Assembly: GCA_951213105.1 (NCBI GenBank) | Contig: OX578142.1 | Location: forward strand, 8,108,149 to 8,172,148 | Length of the DNA: 64,000 nucleotides | Source of the DNA: Amaurobius ferox | Taxonomy: Eukaryota; Arthropoda; Arachnida; Araneae; Amaurobiidae | Direction of reading: 5' to 3' | Shown: positions 47,008 to 57,342 of the stretch, one piece after another | How positions within the stretch are numbered: the first letter of the stretch is position 1 | Layout: every line of letters starts with the position of its first letter | Translations under genes and position numbers: made by a program | Notes under the pieces: generated by a model | Told to the model about the DNA's origin: nothing | Databases searched by the model: none | What the model saw: only the letters and a program-made list of their open reading frames with translations

Positions 47008-48078
47008 CCCTTTCGGGACGGCGGCATTCCGAAACTACCGTGGCCCAAAGGACGAAGCGCTTCGTTTCCGAAATGTGCGTAAAAGACGGCTACTTTTTTG
47101 CGCTAAGCCTTACTCTCGAAAAAAATTCACTAAAAATCACCCGTTCAACACAGCATTCTACTTTTTTCAGGAAGAAAGGAAATTCTTATTTTCTATTTGA
47201 TGTATATTTTTTATTCAAATTTTCTTTTATCAAAATATTAAAAATTTTAGTGTATATATGTTTTAGGTACAGATGGATAATTCTTTGGCATGTCCTTCCG
47301 ATTTTTTAAAACTGTACCACATATATGCGTATTCTTAGACAACAAATACTTTGCAAGTACAGGAGAGGTAAAAAATTTATCCAAATACAAAGTATATCCT
47401 TTTCCTGAAAGTTCACTTAGAAGTGTTTTCACAACGCGTTCTCCATACCCACCATCAGAGCTTGATAATCCCGTGTCCTTTCCAGTATACACAAGGAAAT
47501 TCCATTTATGGCCTCATTCCGATTCTGACGATTTATATATTTTTATTCCATATCTGGACCTTTTCGATGGGATATATTAACGAAATCCCAGCCTTCCTTT
47601 CCATGAGAACATAAATAACCTAATCATTTCATTGCCGCACATTCCTTTACCCCCCCCCCCCCTCCCCCACCCACTCAAAAAAATAACCTCTCTTATATTC
47701 CTCTAATTCAACAACCAAATCAATAAAAGACAAAATCAGAACGAGACCCGGAACTCAATTATAAAATTGTTGATGCTACGAGAAGTGCTATGTTTACTTT
47801 ACAGAACCATGTGTTTCACCGCTCCAAATGGAGAAATAATTCATTGGATTCTCCTTGTGCCAAGGTCAAACATCTACAAAATACATTTAAGTTGCTTCCA
47901 CGGGCATTTAGCGCCATCTAGGAGACAAATACATTCAAACTAAAACGTTCCACATAGAAACACCCATACGTGCCAGTCGTCCTTTAGGGTAAAATTTCCT
48001 CCGGCCCTCGGGAGTGCCGTTCGTCCTTGAATGCAACTTCACAGCTGGCGCGTATGCGTGCCACTCGTCGCGAAAGGG
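47008..48078 (-). mobile_element. piggyBac element (copy C), internally deleted
   Basis: CCCTTTCGGGACGG at 47008 and the inverse CGTCGCGAAAGGG ending at 48078 are flanked by exact TTAA (47004-47007, 48079-48082). The sister repeat at 53285-53757 has the unoccupied site at about 53465. The 1071-bp element keeps one transposase fragment on the minus strand. Confidence 0.9.
47247..47492 (-). pseudogene. piggyBac transposase fragment (DDE_Tnp_1_7)
   Basis: The minus-strand frame reads YTGKDTGLSSSDGGYGERVV, then GKGYTLYLDKFFTSPVLAKY, LSKNTHICGTV and KNRKDMPK. This is the part of the piggyBac catalytic domain with the conserved YTG, LDxxFTS and CGTxRxNRK motifs. The third expected aspartate position is present as LD in LDKFFTS. 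The arginine of the GTVRKNR motif is replaced by LK. Regions before and after are deleted. Confidence 0.8.
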
Positions 48079-49043
48079 TTAACTACCTATCAGGTGATTT
48101 TGACACAAATTAAAACAATGAACCCAGCAATAATACAAAAGTATCCAAATACTATTGTCTATATTTAAATATTTTTAAATTAAATATGTAAATAAATTGA
48201 TCATCACTATAACCACACATTCAGCTAAATTAAGAAATCTTTAAAACAAAGCAATTTCTAAAAAAATCTCATAAATAATATTTTTATGCAAAATTTGGAT
48301 GACATGTTGGTTGACATTTCTTATCACAACTAAAACTTTAATATTTATATCAGGGGGATGGGCTGAGTATACCTAGTGTATGTGTGTGTGTGTGGGGGGG
48401 GGCTTAGCTCCCTCTGGTTCTTGCCTGACTACGGTGCTGTGTCAAACGTCCGGTGTTCACCAGGAATTTTCCCGCGGGGTTTGCAGCTTCAAACGGAATG
48501 GATGCCACCTGTAAAGACAGCACTGATATATAGAATCCAGGAGTAATTACAGATAAGATCTCTTTAGGTAGACAAAATATGTCATCCCTACTTCTTGTTA
48601 ATCGTTTATAGTTATTACTGGAGGGAAACAACTATTTTTTGGAAATGCCAATAACATGGCAGTAAATATTCAATTTCTCTTTGAATTAGGTGGTCAGTCG
48701 AAAAAGTTCTGGTAACCAAGTATTTTTGTCATTAGCATAAACATGTTTCCTGGGAGTAAAGATCAGCTTGGTTAGTGTGGGATATAGTTAAGGGAGCTAT
48801 GGTAAGGAAGATGTGAACAAGACTGAACTGTGACTGAGATGTGACATTTACGTTGATAGGATTTTCTTTCAAATATTTTTATGTTTAAAAAACTTCATTT
48901 TTTGGTATTTAGTAAAATATAAAGTTAGAAAAAAAAATCTTGAAATTTCCCAGAGGGGGCTTTGCCCCCTCTGGAAAAGTTCAGCGGGGGCTCGTGCCCC
49001 TCTGCCCCCCCCCCCCCCCGTAGTCGGCGCCTATGATGCTACG

Positions 49044-49865
49044 TACCATGAAAGAAATAAAGGACGTGCTACAGAGGTGAAGCAATGACAAATGAATGTC
49101 TGGTCCATTCGCGAAAGGACTGGTGTGCTGGATCTATGGAAAAAGAGGACATATGAGGAGAAACTGCCCATTCTTCAATCAAAATAATAAAGGGACATCC
49201 CATTCTGAAAATGCGCCATCTAAGACCTTAGAGATTTTATTGTTGCATGGAGGAGATAATGGACTTTACATCATGGGTCGCATAAACAACATCGAATGTC
49301 AAATGCTTCTAGACACGGGTGCGAATGTGACCACTATTAAAAGTGAAGTAGCTTGCAGAATTAACGGTAAACTTCTTTATTATAACACCCTCCATCTCTC
49401 TTCACACAGTTACTAGAGAATGGGCCATTATTATCATGTTTCTTACGTTGCAGATATTTCTGACCCATGAATTCTCGGACTAGACTTTTTAAGAAAACAC
49501 TGATTTGACCTAGACTTTAAAGATAGTGAACTACGGAGAGCCACAAAAGAGATTCCTTTATTTAAAATAGTTACTGCCAAAGATGTTTCGCTGCCCGCAA
49601 GCAGCGAGTGTCTGGGGAGAGGGGTTCAAGAAGGCCCAAGCATACGTGGAATGGCAGTAACAGATTTTCCATCTCCGGACTAAAAGGAGTTCTTGTGGCC
49701 ACAGCTCTCGTGGATATTTCAGGAGACTACGTACCTGTCCAAATAGCTAACATCAGCGACAGACCTAAAATAATTCATAAAATGGAGCAGTTAACTACAT
49801 TCTCTACAATTACCAGCATAATGCATTGTTGTCCAAGTGTTGAGACAGCAATCCCGAACATCTAA
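49044..49865 (+). pseudogene. Gypsy-type gag end and protease remnant
   Basis: After the hAT the frame resumes with MKEIKDVLQR, breaks, and then shows a zinc knuckle CWIYGKRGHMRRNC (49126-49167) in which the second cysteine of CxxC is tyrosine. The aspartic protease follows with the DTGA active-site motif in MLLDTGANVTTIKS (49300-49341) and a downstream ILGLDFLRKH-like segment in another frame near 49472. Frameshifts and stops separate the parts. This fits a Ty3/gypsy element related to the 412/mdg1 type. No 5' LTR or primer-binding site was found; the left flank is a hAT. Confidence 0.8.
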
Positions 49866-50094
49866 GCACCATCTTAAACAATCTCGGCAGACTAAATCGT
49901 ACAGGACACGAGGTGTGTAAAAGCCTCGTTTCGGAATTCCGTGAAATCTTTTCGACTGCTTCAAAAGACATGGGATGCACTGGACTAACTAAACATAGAA
50001 TGGATTCTGGCAACCAATTCCCAATTAAACAAGCTGCCTGAAGACTTCCACTTGCAAAGAGAGAAGTAAATAAGCTTTTAAAAGACATTCAGGA

Positions 50095-51260
50095 AAAGCA
50101 GCGTAATCGAGCCATCGTCAAGTCCTTGGGCCTCGCCAGTCGTCTTTGTAAAAAAAAAAGATAGCTCTATGAGATTCTGTGTTGACTATAGAAGACTCAA
50201 CTCTGACAAAGAAAGACAGCTATCCACTGCCAAGAATTGAGGATACTTTAGATACCCTTTTGGGGAGCAAGTGGTTTTCTGCTCTGAATTTTAAGAGTGG
50301 CTACTGGCAAGTGGAGATCCATCCTGATGATAGAGAAAAGACAAGTTTTTATCACAGAACACGGCATCTGGCAGTTTAAAGTGATGCCTTTTGGACTTCG
50401 TAATGCACCTGCAACTTTTGAACATCCGATGGAGACCATGCTGAAAAGATTCTCTTGTGAATCCTGCCTCATCTATTTGAACAACATAATTATTGTTGGA
50501 CGATCATTTGATGAACATCTACAAAACCTTAGGCAGGTATTTGAAGCATTAAAGAATGCTAACTTAAAACTAAATCCTTTAAAATGCAAACTTTTCCAGA
50601 AAGAAGTCACATATCATTTCTGAAAAGGGTGTAAGGACCGATCCTGACAAAATCAATGCTGTAAAAGAATGGTGCTGACCACAAGATGTTCATCAACTAA
50701 GGAGTTTCCTCAGTCTCTGTATCTATTACCATCATTTTGTAAAGAATTTCTCAAATATTGCCAGACCCTTGCATCGGTTAACGGAAGGAGACAAGAAATT
50801 TGAATGGATGGCGGAATGTGAAGACGCCTTCAATCAGCTTAAGGAAATGCTGGTTTCAGTCCCAATTTTGTCATATCCTCAACCAACAGAGAGCTTTATC
50901 CATGATACTGATGCTAGTAAAGAAGGAATAGGGACGGACAGTTCTCTCCCAGGAAATAGGAGGGCAAGAATGTGTCATTGCAAGTGCTTGTCGAAGCCTG
51001 AAAGAAATTACTATGTGACAAGGAAAGAACTGTTAGCGATTGTTAAATCCGTAGATGATTTCCATCATTACCTCTATGGGTGGAAATTCCTGTTGCTGGC
51101 AGAGCCCACTGCTCTGAGCTGGCTCCTCAAAACTCTGAAGGACAGGTCGCAAGATGGATTCAGCGACTTCAAGAATACGACATGGAGATTCGACACAGAA
51201 AGAGATAGTCTTATGGAAATGCTGATGCACTCTCAAGGAGACTCTGCCCTTTAAACTGTG
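50095..51260 (+). pseudogene. Gypsy-type reverse transcriptase and RNase H, mutated active site
   Basis: RT blocks in order: [18 protein letters not shown] near 50130, [14 protein letters not shown] near 50175, [40 protein letters not shown], and FKVMPFGLRNAPATFE. The catalytic YxDD box is read as YLNN at 50474-50485, so both aspartates are asparagine. The frame continues DEHLQNLRQVFEALKNANLK. RNase H follows with FIHDTDASKEGIG near 50898 and NYYVTRKELLAIVKSVDDFH near 51007. Several frameshifts split the region. Two D-to-N changes in the core box mean the polymerase is dead even if the frames were joined. Confidence 0.85.
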
Positions 51261-51529
51261 CACATTGCTCTCGTTCTGAAATAAAATTTGGATGCCAGAT
51301 TTCAGCGACCATCCGGCAAGTTATCACCAATTATAATTCAGATTCACCACCAGATCCCTGGAGTGATAAAGAACTTTCTCAGTCCCAAAGAAAGGACAGG
51401 GATATCGAGCCAATCCTTATCCGCAAAGAACAAGCTAATGAGAAGCCACCTTGGCAAGATATTTCCTGCTTCTCATCTGAAACAAAACGGTACTGGGAAC
51501 TGTGGGATTCTCTGCACTTAAGGAATGGG

Positions 51530-52690
51530 TAGTATACCGCAAATGGGAGAGTGATGATGGAAAGAGCATCAGATGGCAGTTGCTGCTCTCTCGTTCCAGG
51601 GTGTCCAACGTACTAAGGGAGATGCATGACATGACAGCATCACTAGAGGACATTTTGGCATCAGCAAGACGCTGAACAAAGTTTGTGAATGTTTCTTCTG
51701 GTGCAATGCAAGATCCGATGTTGGGCATTAATGCAAAGAATGCATGGAATGCAGCACTCGGAAGGGAACGAAGAAGAAAACACTTGGGCCTCTTCAGTGT
51801 TATAATGTCGGAAAATTGCACTTGCCTTTTGGGGCAATTACACTCACCCTTTGCACTTGAATTGCCTTTCGAGAGAATTGCACTCAACGTTTGGCCATTA
51901 CCACGAACATTAGACAATCACAAATACATCCTAGTAGTAATAGACTACTTCACGAAGTGTCCAGAAGCTTACGCAATCCCTGACCTAGAGTCTACAATCA
52001 TCAGTGAAGTTCTCACTCGGAACTGGATGATCGTTATGGGGTTCACTTTCTTATCCATTCTGACCAGCGAACTTTAGAACTTTAGCTCTGGCATATTCAC
52101 AGGATTGTGCAAACTACACGTTATAGACAAAACTCGAACTACTCCTCTTCATCCTCAATCGGACAACATGGTAGAGATTCAACAGAACAATACTTAATCA
52201 TCTCTCTATATTCATATCCAGAAACCAGCAAGACTGAGACCATCACCTACCTGTGTTCCTGCTGGCCTACAGAAGTGCTGTCCACGAATCGACCGGTCAT
52301 TCTCAATCAAAAATGCTGTTTTGCCGGGATCTACGACTACCATGTGACCTAACGTTTGGAACACCATGTAATGCTCCTTCATTGCCTGATGAATATGCGC
52401 AAGATTTGCAGGCATGGTTGGAGGAGTTTCATCATTTCGCTCGTGAGAGGATCAACACTGCTGCCTACTTGGTACGAGCTATGAGGTACGATTTCAGGAA
52501 GGCGACAAAGTGTGGCTGTTCAACCCTTGGTGAAGACCTGGATTTTCGCCAAAATTGCAGCACAACTGGTAAGGACCCTACGTCATCAATAAAAGAATAA
52601 ATAGTGTTATTTATCGAATCCAGAAATTGCCTTCAGCCAAGCCAAAAGTTGTCCATGTCGACAAATGGGCCCCATTTTTTGGACTACAGT
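51530..52690 (+). pseudogene. Gypsy-type integrase remnant
   Basis: The zinc-binding region is read across frames near 51600-51760. The catalytic core begins PFERIALNVWPLPRTLDNHK and continues YILVVIDYFTKCPEAYAIPD (51926-51985). Later, in another frame, come TPLHPQSD and VERFNRT near 52137-52190, then VFLLAYRSAVHESTGHS near 52251. The tail KVVHVDKWAPF near 52645-52678 is the usual end before the 3' LTR. An aspartate/glutamate triad is mostly visible but spread over three frames. Confidence 0.8.
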
Positions 52691-52720
52691 AGATTGATAC
52701 TGCGCGGGACATTCAGTCTT

Positions 52721-52733
52721 AAGGAGGGGGCAC
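52721..52733 (+). other. Polypurine tract before the 3' LTR
   Basis: AAGGAGGGGGCAC follows the end of pol at the place where plus-strand priming is expected. The LTR should start immediately after, but a canonical TG start is not clear (TATTGC follows). Confidence 0.65.
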
Positions 52734-52890
52734 TATTGCTAATGAGCAATTTTCCCTTTTTGGCACCTCCTCTTCTGTCTCGAAGGCCAGGCGAAGAAAA
52801 TACAGTCCATGACGTGAGCCCAGGGTTTCCAGGATTTTCCAATTAGAAGAAGGGTTGCCAAATTTGATGATTTATTGCCAATTTGGCAAC

Positions 52891-52960
52891 TTCTGGAAGG
52901 TTCCAGAAACTTCTGGATAGAACGATTATTTTTTTAGATATAGAGATTTCCAGAAGTTTC
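52891..52960 (+). promoter_or_regulatory. Heat-shock element arrays in the LTR promoter
   Basis: Five perfect alternating TTC/GAA units with exact 2-base spacing occupy 52891-52913 (TTC, GAA, TTC, GAA, TTC); a sixth unit is GAT. A second three-unit array (TTC, GAA, TTC) lies at 52948-52960, preceded by a 2/3 match. It ends about 12 bases before the TATA box. Heat-shock factor trimers bind three or more such units. Confidence 0.8.
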
Positions 52961-52971
52961 TATGGAGAATC

Positions 52972-53009
52972 TATAAATAGGAGTCATCGCTGAATTAGAG
53001 AGTTCAGTT
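52972..53009 (+). promoter_or_regulatory. LTR core promoter (TATA box and initiator)
   Basis: TATAAATA at 52972-52979 is followed 34 bases later (to the +1 A at about 53006) by TCAGTT, which matches the arthropod initiator TCAKTY. The spacing is about that of standard TATA/Inr promoters. Confidence 0.75.
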
Positions 53010-53284
53010 GACGAGTTGACAATATACCAGCTACAGTGAACTGTGACTTTTGTCCATGTTTTGAGAATAGTAGTTGCTGTTTTGTGAAAGTATTTCCGTC
53101 AGTATTTTAAGAATAATATCACTTATTCTATGAAATTAGTGGAGCATTTAAGGGCTGTTTAATTTTATACTGTTCCTGTTTACTTTGTGCTTGTGAATAA
53201 ATGTAAGTTATCCAGAAACTTGGATTCGTTATTGCATCCTGTTCTAGAGGATACATTCGTAACAATATAAATTATTAACAAATA

Positions 53285-53757
53285 ATTGCATATTTATATT
53301 TGCAAGCTGAGAGCTGATTATTAATATTCATATAGCTACTATACATCAATATTAATATATATTAATTACAATTGATTTTAATGTAAGCATTAACTAATAA
53401 TAAGGCTGTTAATAATTTGTAGAAACATTCTGAAAGTTAATAAAAGTTAATGCTTAAAGCTTGCTCTTACCTACTTATCAGTTGATTTTGACTCTGTAAT
53501 GTAGAACAGTGAACCCCAGAATAATACAAAAGTATTCTAAATACTATTGTCATAATTTTTAAATTAAATATGTCATTAATTGATCATTAGTATAATCACA
53601 AATTCAGCTACATTAAAAAATCTTTAAAACAAAGTAATAAGAAAAATCTCAAAGAAATTTTATATCACTACTAAAAACTTTATATTTTTATCAAGGGGCT
53701 GAGTACACCTCTTGGGGAGGGCTTAGCCCCCTCTGGCCCCTGCTTGGCTATGGCCTT
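53285..53757. repeat. Dispersed repeat copy 2, uninterrupted
   Basis: Colinear with 46800-47003 plus 48083-48446. It lacks the piggyBac and so shows the pre-insertion site. Located directly after the gypsy LTR. Confidence 0.75.
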
Positions 53758-53759
53758 GG

Positions 53760-54545
53760 CATTCTGAACTGAAATGCATGTCCAATCAGGCCTTACCAAC
53801 CAAACTGCTTGCTTTATTGAATCTGTGTGGGGTATTCAAATTTTCAGCATTTGAAAAACAAGTTTTCTCAGTTGTAAGGGAGTTAAACTGTAAAACATAT
53901 TCACTATAGTCTTTATGTGTTCAACTATTTTGCTTCTTGGTTGTGAGTGAGCACAGGTTTTCTTCCTAGGTGTAAGGCCCTCATTTTTAAAGTTGTATTT
54001 TTCCCCTGCAGGGTACCTACCGTATGAACTCGCAGAATTGCCAAGTGCTCCAGTTCATTGGGAGAATTTATAACAACTCTGCATGCTCTGCATAAATTGC
54101 TACAGAATAAAAGCCATATACGGATAAGAGATTTATAAAAGAAGGAGGAGAAAGATGTGTTTTACGGTATCGGTAAGATGCCCTTGCCCTTACAATGCTA
54201 GATTCCACATTCCTCCTAGAATATGAATTACTGGATGTTGGAAGCAAGGTCAGTTAAATCCTCTGAATGTAATTATCTGTCAATGGATAGTGATTCAAGA
54301 AAAAGAAAGGGGTATGAAAGAAATTGAGTTTAACCAAAGAGCTCTTATCCTAATTGCTCTTCAATGGGTTTAATCCAGGAGTGACAGTGTTGAAGACCCA
54401 GACCGTCCGACTCGTCCAAAGGACTAAGAGCAACTATTTGGACGGCCGGAGGAGTGACAGTGTAAAATTCCACACAGAAGGGGCATGAATCAAAGGCAAG
54501 TCATAAAATTTTGTTGCAGTTCATAATTACTGGACTCAAATAGGT
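53760..54545. other. Unassigned sequence
   Basis: No coding homology recognised apart from the small SINE copy within it. Confidence 0.3.
54391..54449 (-). mobile_element. 59-bp 5'-truncated SINE with 14-bp target duplication
   Basis: Read on the minus strand it is the 3' end of the SINE at 20592-20881 (CCGGCCGTCCAAATAGTT, then GGACGGTCTGGGTC). An exact duplication AGGAGTGACAGTGT flanks it (54377-54390, 54450-54463). Confidence 0.9.
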
Positions 54546-54549
54546 TTTA

Positions 54550-55597
54550 TCCTTTGCGGACGGCGGCATTCCGGAAATGTTGTGGCCCAAAGGATAGAGC
54601 ACTTCGCTTCCAAACTGTTCCCAAAGGATGGCTAATTTTTTGCACTAAGCCTAACTTTCGAAAAAAAATTCACTAAAAATCACCTGTTCAACACAGCAAT
54701 CTACTTTTTTCAGGAATAACAGAAATACTTATTTTCTATTTGATGTATATTTTTCATACAAATCTCAATACAAAATACTCAATAATTGCTTTTACTATGA
54801 ATTGTACTAGTTCATTGTCGATAAATATGCAAAAAAAAAATCAATTTCCATATCGAAATTAGGCAGCATAATATTGTGATTGATTCCAGGTATGCTCAAA
54901 AACTCAAAAGAATTCAGATCTTTCAAATCTCTTGTGCAAACATCATTCTCAGAAACAGGTACTGAAGCTGGCAGAGTTGTAATAATAGTATGCTCAGAAT
55001 CTGAAGAATCACTTGCATTTCAAGATTCATCATCAGAAATACCACAGTTCCATGAATCTTTATTATCTGCATCATTTTCATTACTGCCCTGTTCGTTTAT
55101 CATATGAGTATATTCTTCCACAGAAAGAAAACGTCTTGGCCCAGCCATTCTTTTATCCAAAATAACCTAATAATTTCACTGCCACACATTCCTCTAAAAC
55201 CCAAACTTAAAAAAAATACTCTCATATTCCTATGATTCACTAATGAAATCATTAAACTAAAATCAAAATGAGAACCGAAACTCAATTATAAAATAACAGA
55301 GGCTGCAAGAAGTGCTCTATTTGTTTATATTACAAAACCATGTTTCACTGCTCCAGATGGAGAAATGATTCATTGAATCCCCCCCATGCCAAGGTCAAGT
55401 ATCAGCAAAATACATTGGAGTTGTTCGCATGGACTTAATTTCAATAAATAAATTAAAATAAAAACATTCCATATGAAAATGCACATCAATGACTGCCGTC
55501 CTTTAGGGTAAAGTTTTTTCCGACGCGAACGTGTGACTACCGTCCTTAAATGCAAGTTTGCAGTCGATGCAAGGGTGCGTCAACCGTCCGCAAAGGG
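54550..55597 (-). mobile_element. piggyBac element (copy B), internally deleted
   Basis: TCCTTTGCGGACGGCGG at 54550 and the inverse CCGTCCGCAAAGGG ending at 55597 are flanked by degraded TTAA (TTTA on the left, TTAT on the right). Its termini and subterminal blocks match copies A and C. It keeps the N-terminal transposase coding region, while copy C keeps a central one. The two are therefore different deletion derivatives. Confidence 0.85.
54840..55148 (-). pseudogene. piggyBac transposase N-terminal fragment
   Basis: On the minus strand an ATG at 55146-55148 opens MAGPRRFLSVEEYTHMIN, followed by an acidic serine-rich stretch with DSWNCGISDDES. An in-frame TGA follows, then NASDSSDSEHTIITTLP and further linker ending FDMEID near 54840. 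The acidic, disordered N terminus with an SDxES pattern is typical of piggyBac transposases. The dimerisation and catalytic domains are missing. Confidence 0.7.
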
Positions 55598-56398
55598 TTA
55601 TGAGAGAGAAACATCTTACTTCATACCAAGAGAAAACTTCGTATAACAATTTCTATTGTGCAAGATTCTTGCAGTATCACATTGCAACAAGAACCCTGAG
55701 TGCAGTTAAAATTACATAAAAATTTTTTTTTTTTTTTTTATTGAATTGAAATCTATTTTCCACCTTTTACAGCAATTTTTAAAGATGTGATCAATCGAAG
55801 TATTTTTAATATTTTTTGAAGTAAACTCATTAAAATATTTATTTTAAATATTTCTTTTTTGCCACATTTTTATGAAAAGACATTTTTGAATAAAAGAAAC
55901 ATTTTCTTAAAAACATTATAAGATACTGACACCAAATTTTAATCATGTGTAGACAATGCACATTTTAAGCTGATAATTTTATAAATGTGTTAAAAAATAT
56001 ACTGCAATTTTAGTGGAGGGAGGGTGAAATATTATTTCTCTCTCTACCTTGTATGCGTCATGCCACATTTGCACAGTGGGTATTTATAGTGTAGGCTGAG
56101 CGCTTTCGCAGTGTACTTACAAAACAATGCTTCATAAATACACTGTACACTGTACATGTTGACAAGTGTTCATTGAAAATTGTGAAATTTTGTAAGTTTT
56201 AATACGTATACAGTGTATTTATGAAGAGTCGTTTTATGTTCTTGATATGTGTTCATTGAAAATTGTGAAATGTTATGAGTTTTAATATGGCAAAACAAAG
56301 GAGTATTGAACATGTCCTAGCATTGTGAGTGTCCAATCCACAGGAATTGGTGATCTCTATGCACCCCAATGTCAACTGGAAAATGAACAACAATTGTC
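55598..56398. other. Unassigned sequence with a short local duplication
   Basis: GTGTTCATTGAAAATTGTGA occurs twice at about 56167 and 56250, each followed by AGTTTTAATA(C/T)G. A T tract lies at 55724-55739. No coding homology before 56399. Confidence 0.35.
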
Positions 56399-56776
56399 AT
56401 GGTTATCATCTACATATTGTCGAACAAAACGCTGATGAAATCATTGGATTTATTCACAGTCTTGCTGCCATACACTACTGAGGGTGCAAAATTGTTGAGA
56501 AGAAATCTGGACAAATTACCAATGTTTCTCGGTGATGATTTCAACATTAATTTTGGTTCAGAAGAAGGACAACCACTGATCACATTCTTCGAGGAAAAAT
56601 TCAATTTGAGATCAAATACTGATAGGAATAAATCCACTACCAGGTCGGACACTACAAATAGTGCAGTATTTACTCGCTATTTAGACAATTTACAGTCGAA
56701 AATATTTATATCTTGTTTTTGTTATCATAAGCCAATAATTTCATTTTTAGAGTATGAACTGCTGAAGACTGATTAA
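56399..56776 (+). pseudogene. Endonuclease/exonuclease/phosphatase domain fragment, Helitron-like
   Basis: The frame reads VIIYILSNKTLMKSLDLF, LPYTTEGAKLL, then FLGDDFNINF (the GDFN metal-ligand motif with an extra D) and STTRSDTTNSAVFTRYLD, with YHKPIISFLE near the end. The order resembles the EEP nuclease appended to PIF1-like helicases of Helitron-2/Helentron elements in arthropods. The catalytic aspartate expected in the TTxDAVF segment is asparagine (TTNSAVF). The helicase part is not visible upstream. The stop at 56776 appears to be the natural C terminus. Confidence 0.5.
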
Positions 56777-56984
56777 TAAAGATTAAAATATTGAATTACA
56801 TTATGTGTTTACTCAATTTATATACCTACGTTACCATCTCCTAATCCTAATATCCTAAAACTTATTCACATTAAGAAAAATTTACGGTTTTGATATTTAA
56901 TAAAACTGCTGATAAGAAGTTTCACCTCTAACACGCGAGAGTTACACACACATGTTTTTTTAATTGTTTGGTGACTTTACTCGG

Positions 56985-57216
56985 AATTGGATCAGACTTT
57001 GAATGGTTCCAATGAAATTTTTGTTATGCCATTTAAATTTATTATATATATGTATATACATATATTATATATAGTTATTTTTTATTTTGAGTGTAATTGA
57101 ATACATTTATTGAAACATTTTTTTTTCTCAGTTTAGGATCGACTTATATGCAAGTTTTTTATTTTTTCCAATTTCTTTCTCTGAAAGTAGGGAGTCGACT
57201 TATACATGAGTATATA
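56985..57216 (+). mobile_element. Solo right end of the pogo-like family
   Basis: This matches the last 230 bases of the element at 30809-31927, including GGATCGACTTATATGCAAG and the terminal GTCGACTTATACATGAGTAT. The left part is missing. It abuts the HTH fragment that follows. Confidence 0.6.
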
Positions 57217-57342
57217 CAATATATCATGATCCTTAGCAGCTTTCCTGATGTATTTCTCATTTTTCACATTAGTAATAGCTGCTGATAGATCATCCTCAGT
57301 CCATTGTGCCCGTTTAATTCTTTGTTTGTAATTTCTAGTCAT
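57217..57342 (-). pseudogene. Psq-type HTH fragment of a pogo transposase
   Basis: From the ATG at 57342 on the minus strand the frame reads MTRNYKQRIKRAQWTEDDLS, AAITNVKNEKYIRKAAKDHD. This is the N-terminal pipsqueak-type helix-turn-helix of pogo/Tigger transposases, truncated before the third helix at the junction with the solo pogo end. About 42 residues are family-like; the remaining residues of the open frame derive from the terminal repeat. No DDE domain follows. Confidence 0.65.

Larger units (their letters stand above)
46800..48446. repeat. Dispersed repeat copy 1, interrupted by piggyBac
   Basis: Sequence left of 47003 and right of 48083 is colinear with the uninterrupted copy at 53285-53757. 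The shared right end is GGGCTTAGC(C/T)CCCTCTGG followed by a TTG(C/G)CT(G/T)(A/G)CTA(C/T)GG block. A GT/G microsatellite expansion lies at 48380-48408. Confidence 0.75.
46188..49035. mobile_element. Non-autonomous hAT inserted in gypsy gag, itself colonised
   Basis: The termini CATAGGCGCCGA at 46188 and the inverse TCGGCGCCTATG ending at 49035 are flanked by the exact duplication ATGCTACG (46180-46187, 49036-49043). Removing it joins the gag frame STSESEMLR to TMKEIKDVLQR. Inside are a foldback element, a SINE, a piggyBac and a repeat shared with 53285-53757. The distal end has alternating GGGGGC and GCCCCC tracts. No transposase was found. Confidence 0.9.
52731..53264 (+). repeat. 3' LTR of the gypsy element
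   Basis: The region follows the polypurine tract and holds a complete promoter arrangement: heat-shock elements, TATAAATA at 52972-52979, and an initiator TCAGTT at 53004-53009. A polyadenylation signal AATAAA lies at 53196-53201. It ends ATTCGTAACA at about 53264, a common gypsy LTR terminus. The left boundary is approximate because no intact TG start is seen. No second LTR is present in the window. Confidence 0.75.

Noticed and set aside
7425..49020. Poly-C and poly-G tracts (for example 7425, 21271, 26819, 42061, 47651, 49000) as quadruplex control elements
   Set aside because: They sit just inside transposon termini, or are simple homopolymers, and are better explained as parts of the mobile elements or slippage.
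54880..55107. + strand 75-residue protein
   Set aside because: It is the exact antisense shadow of the piggyBac N-terminal frame.
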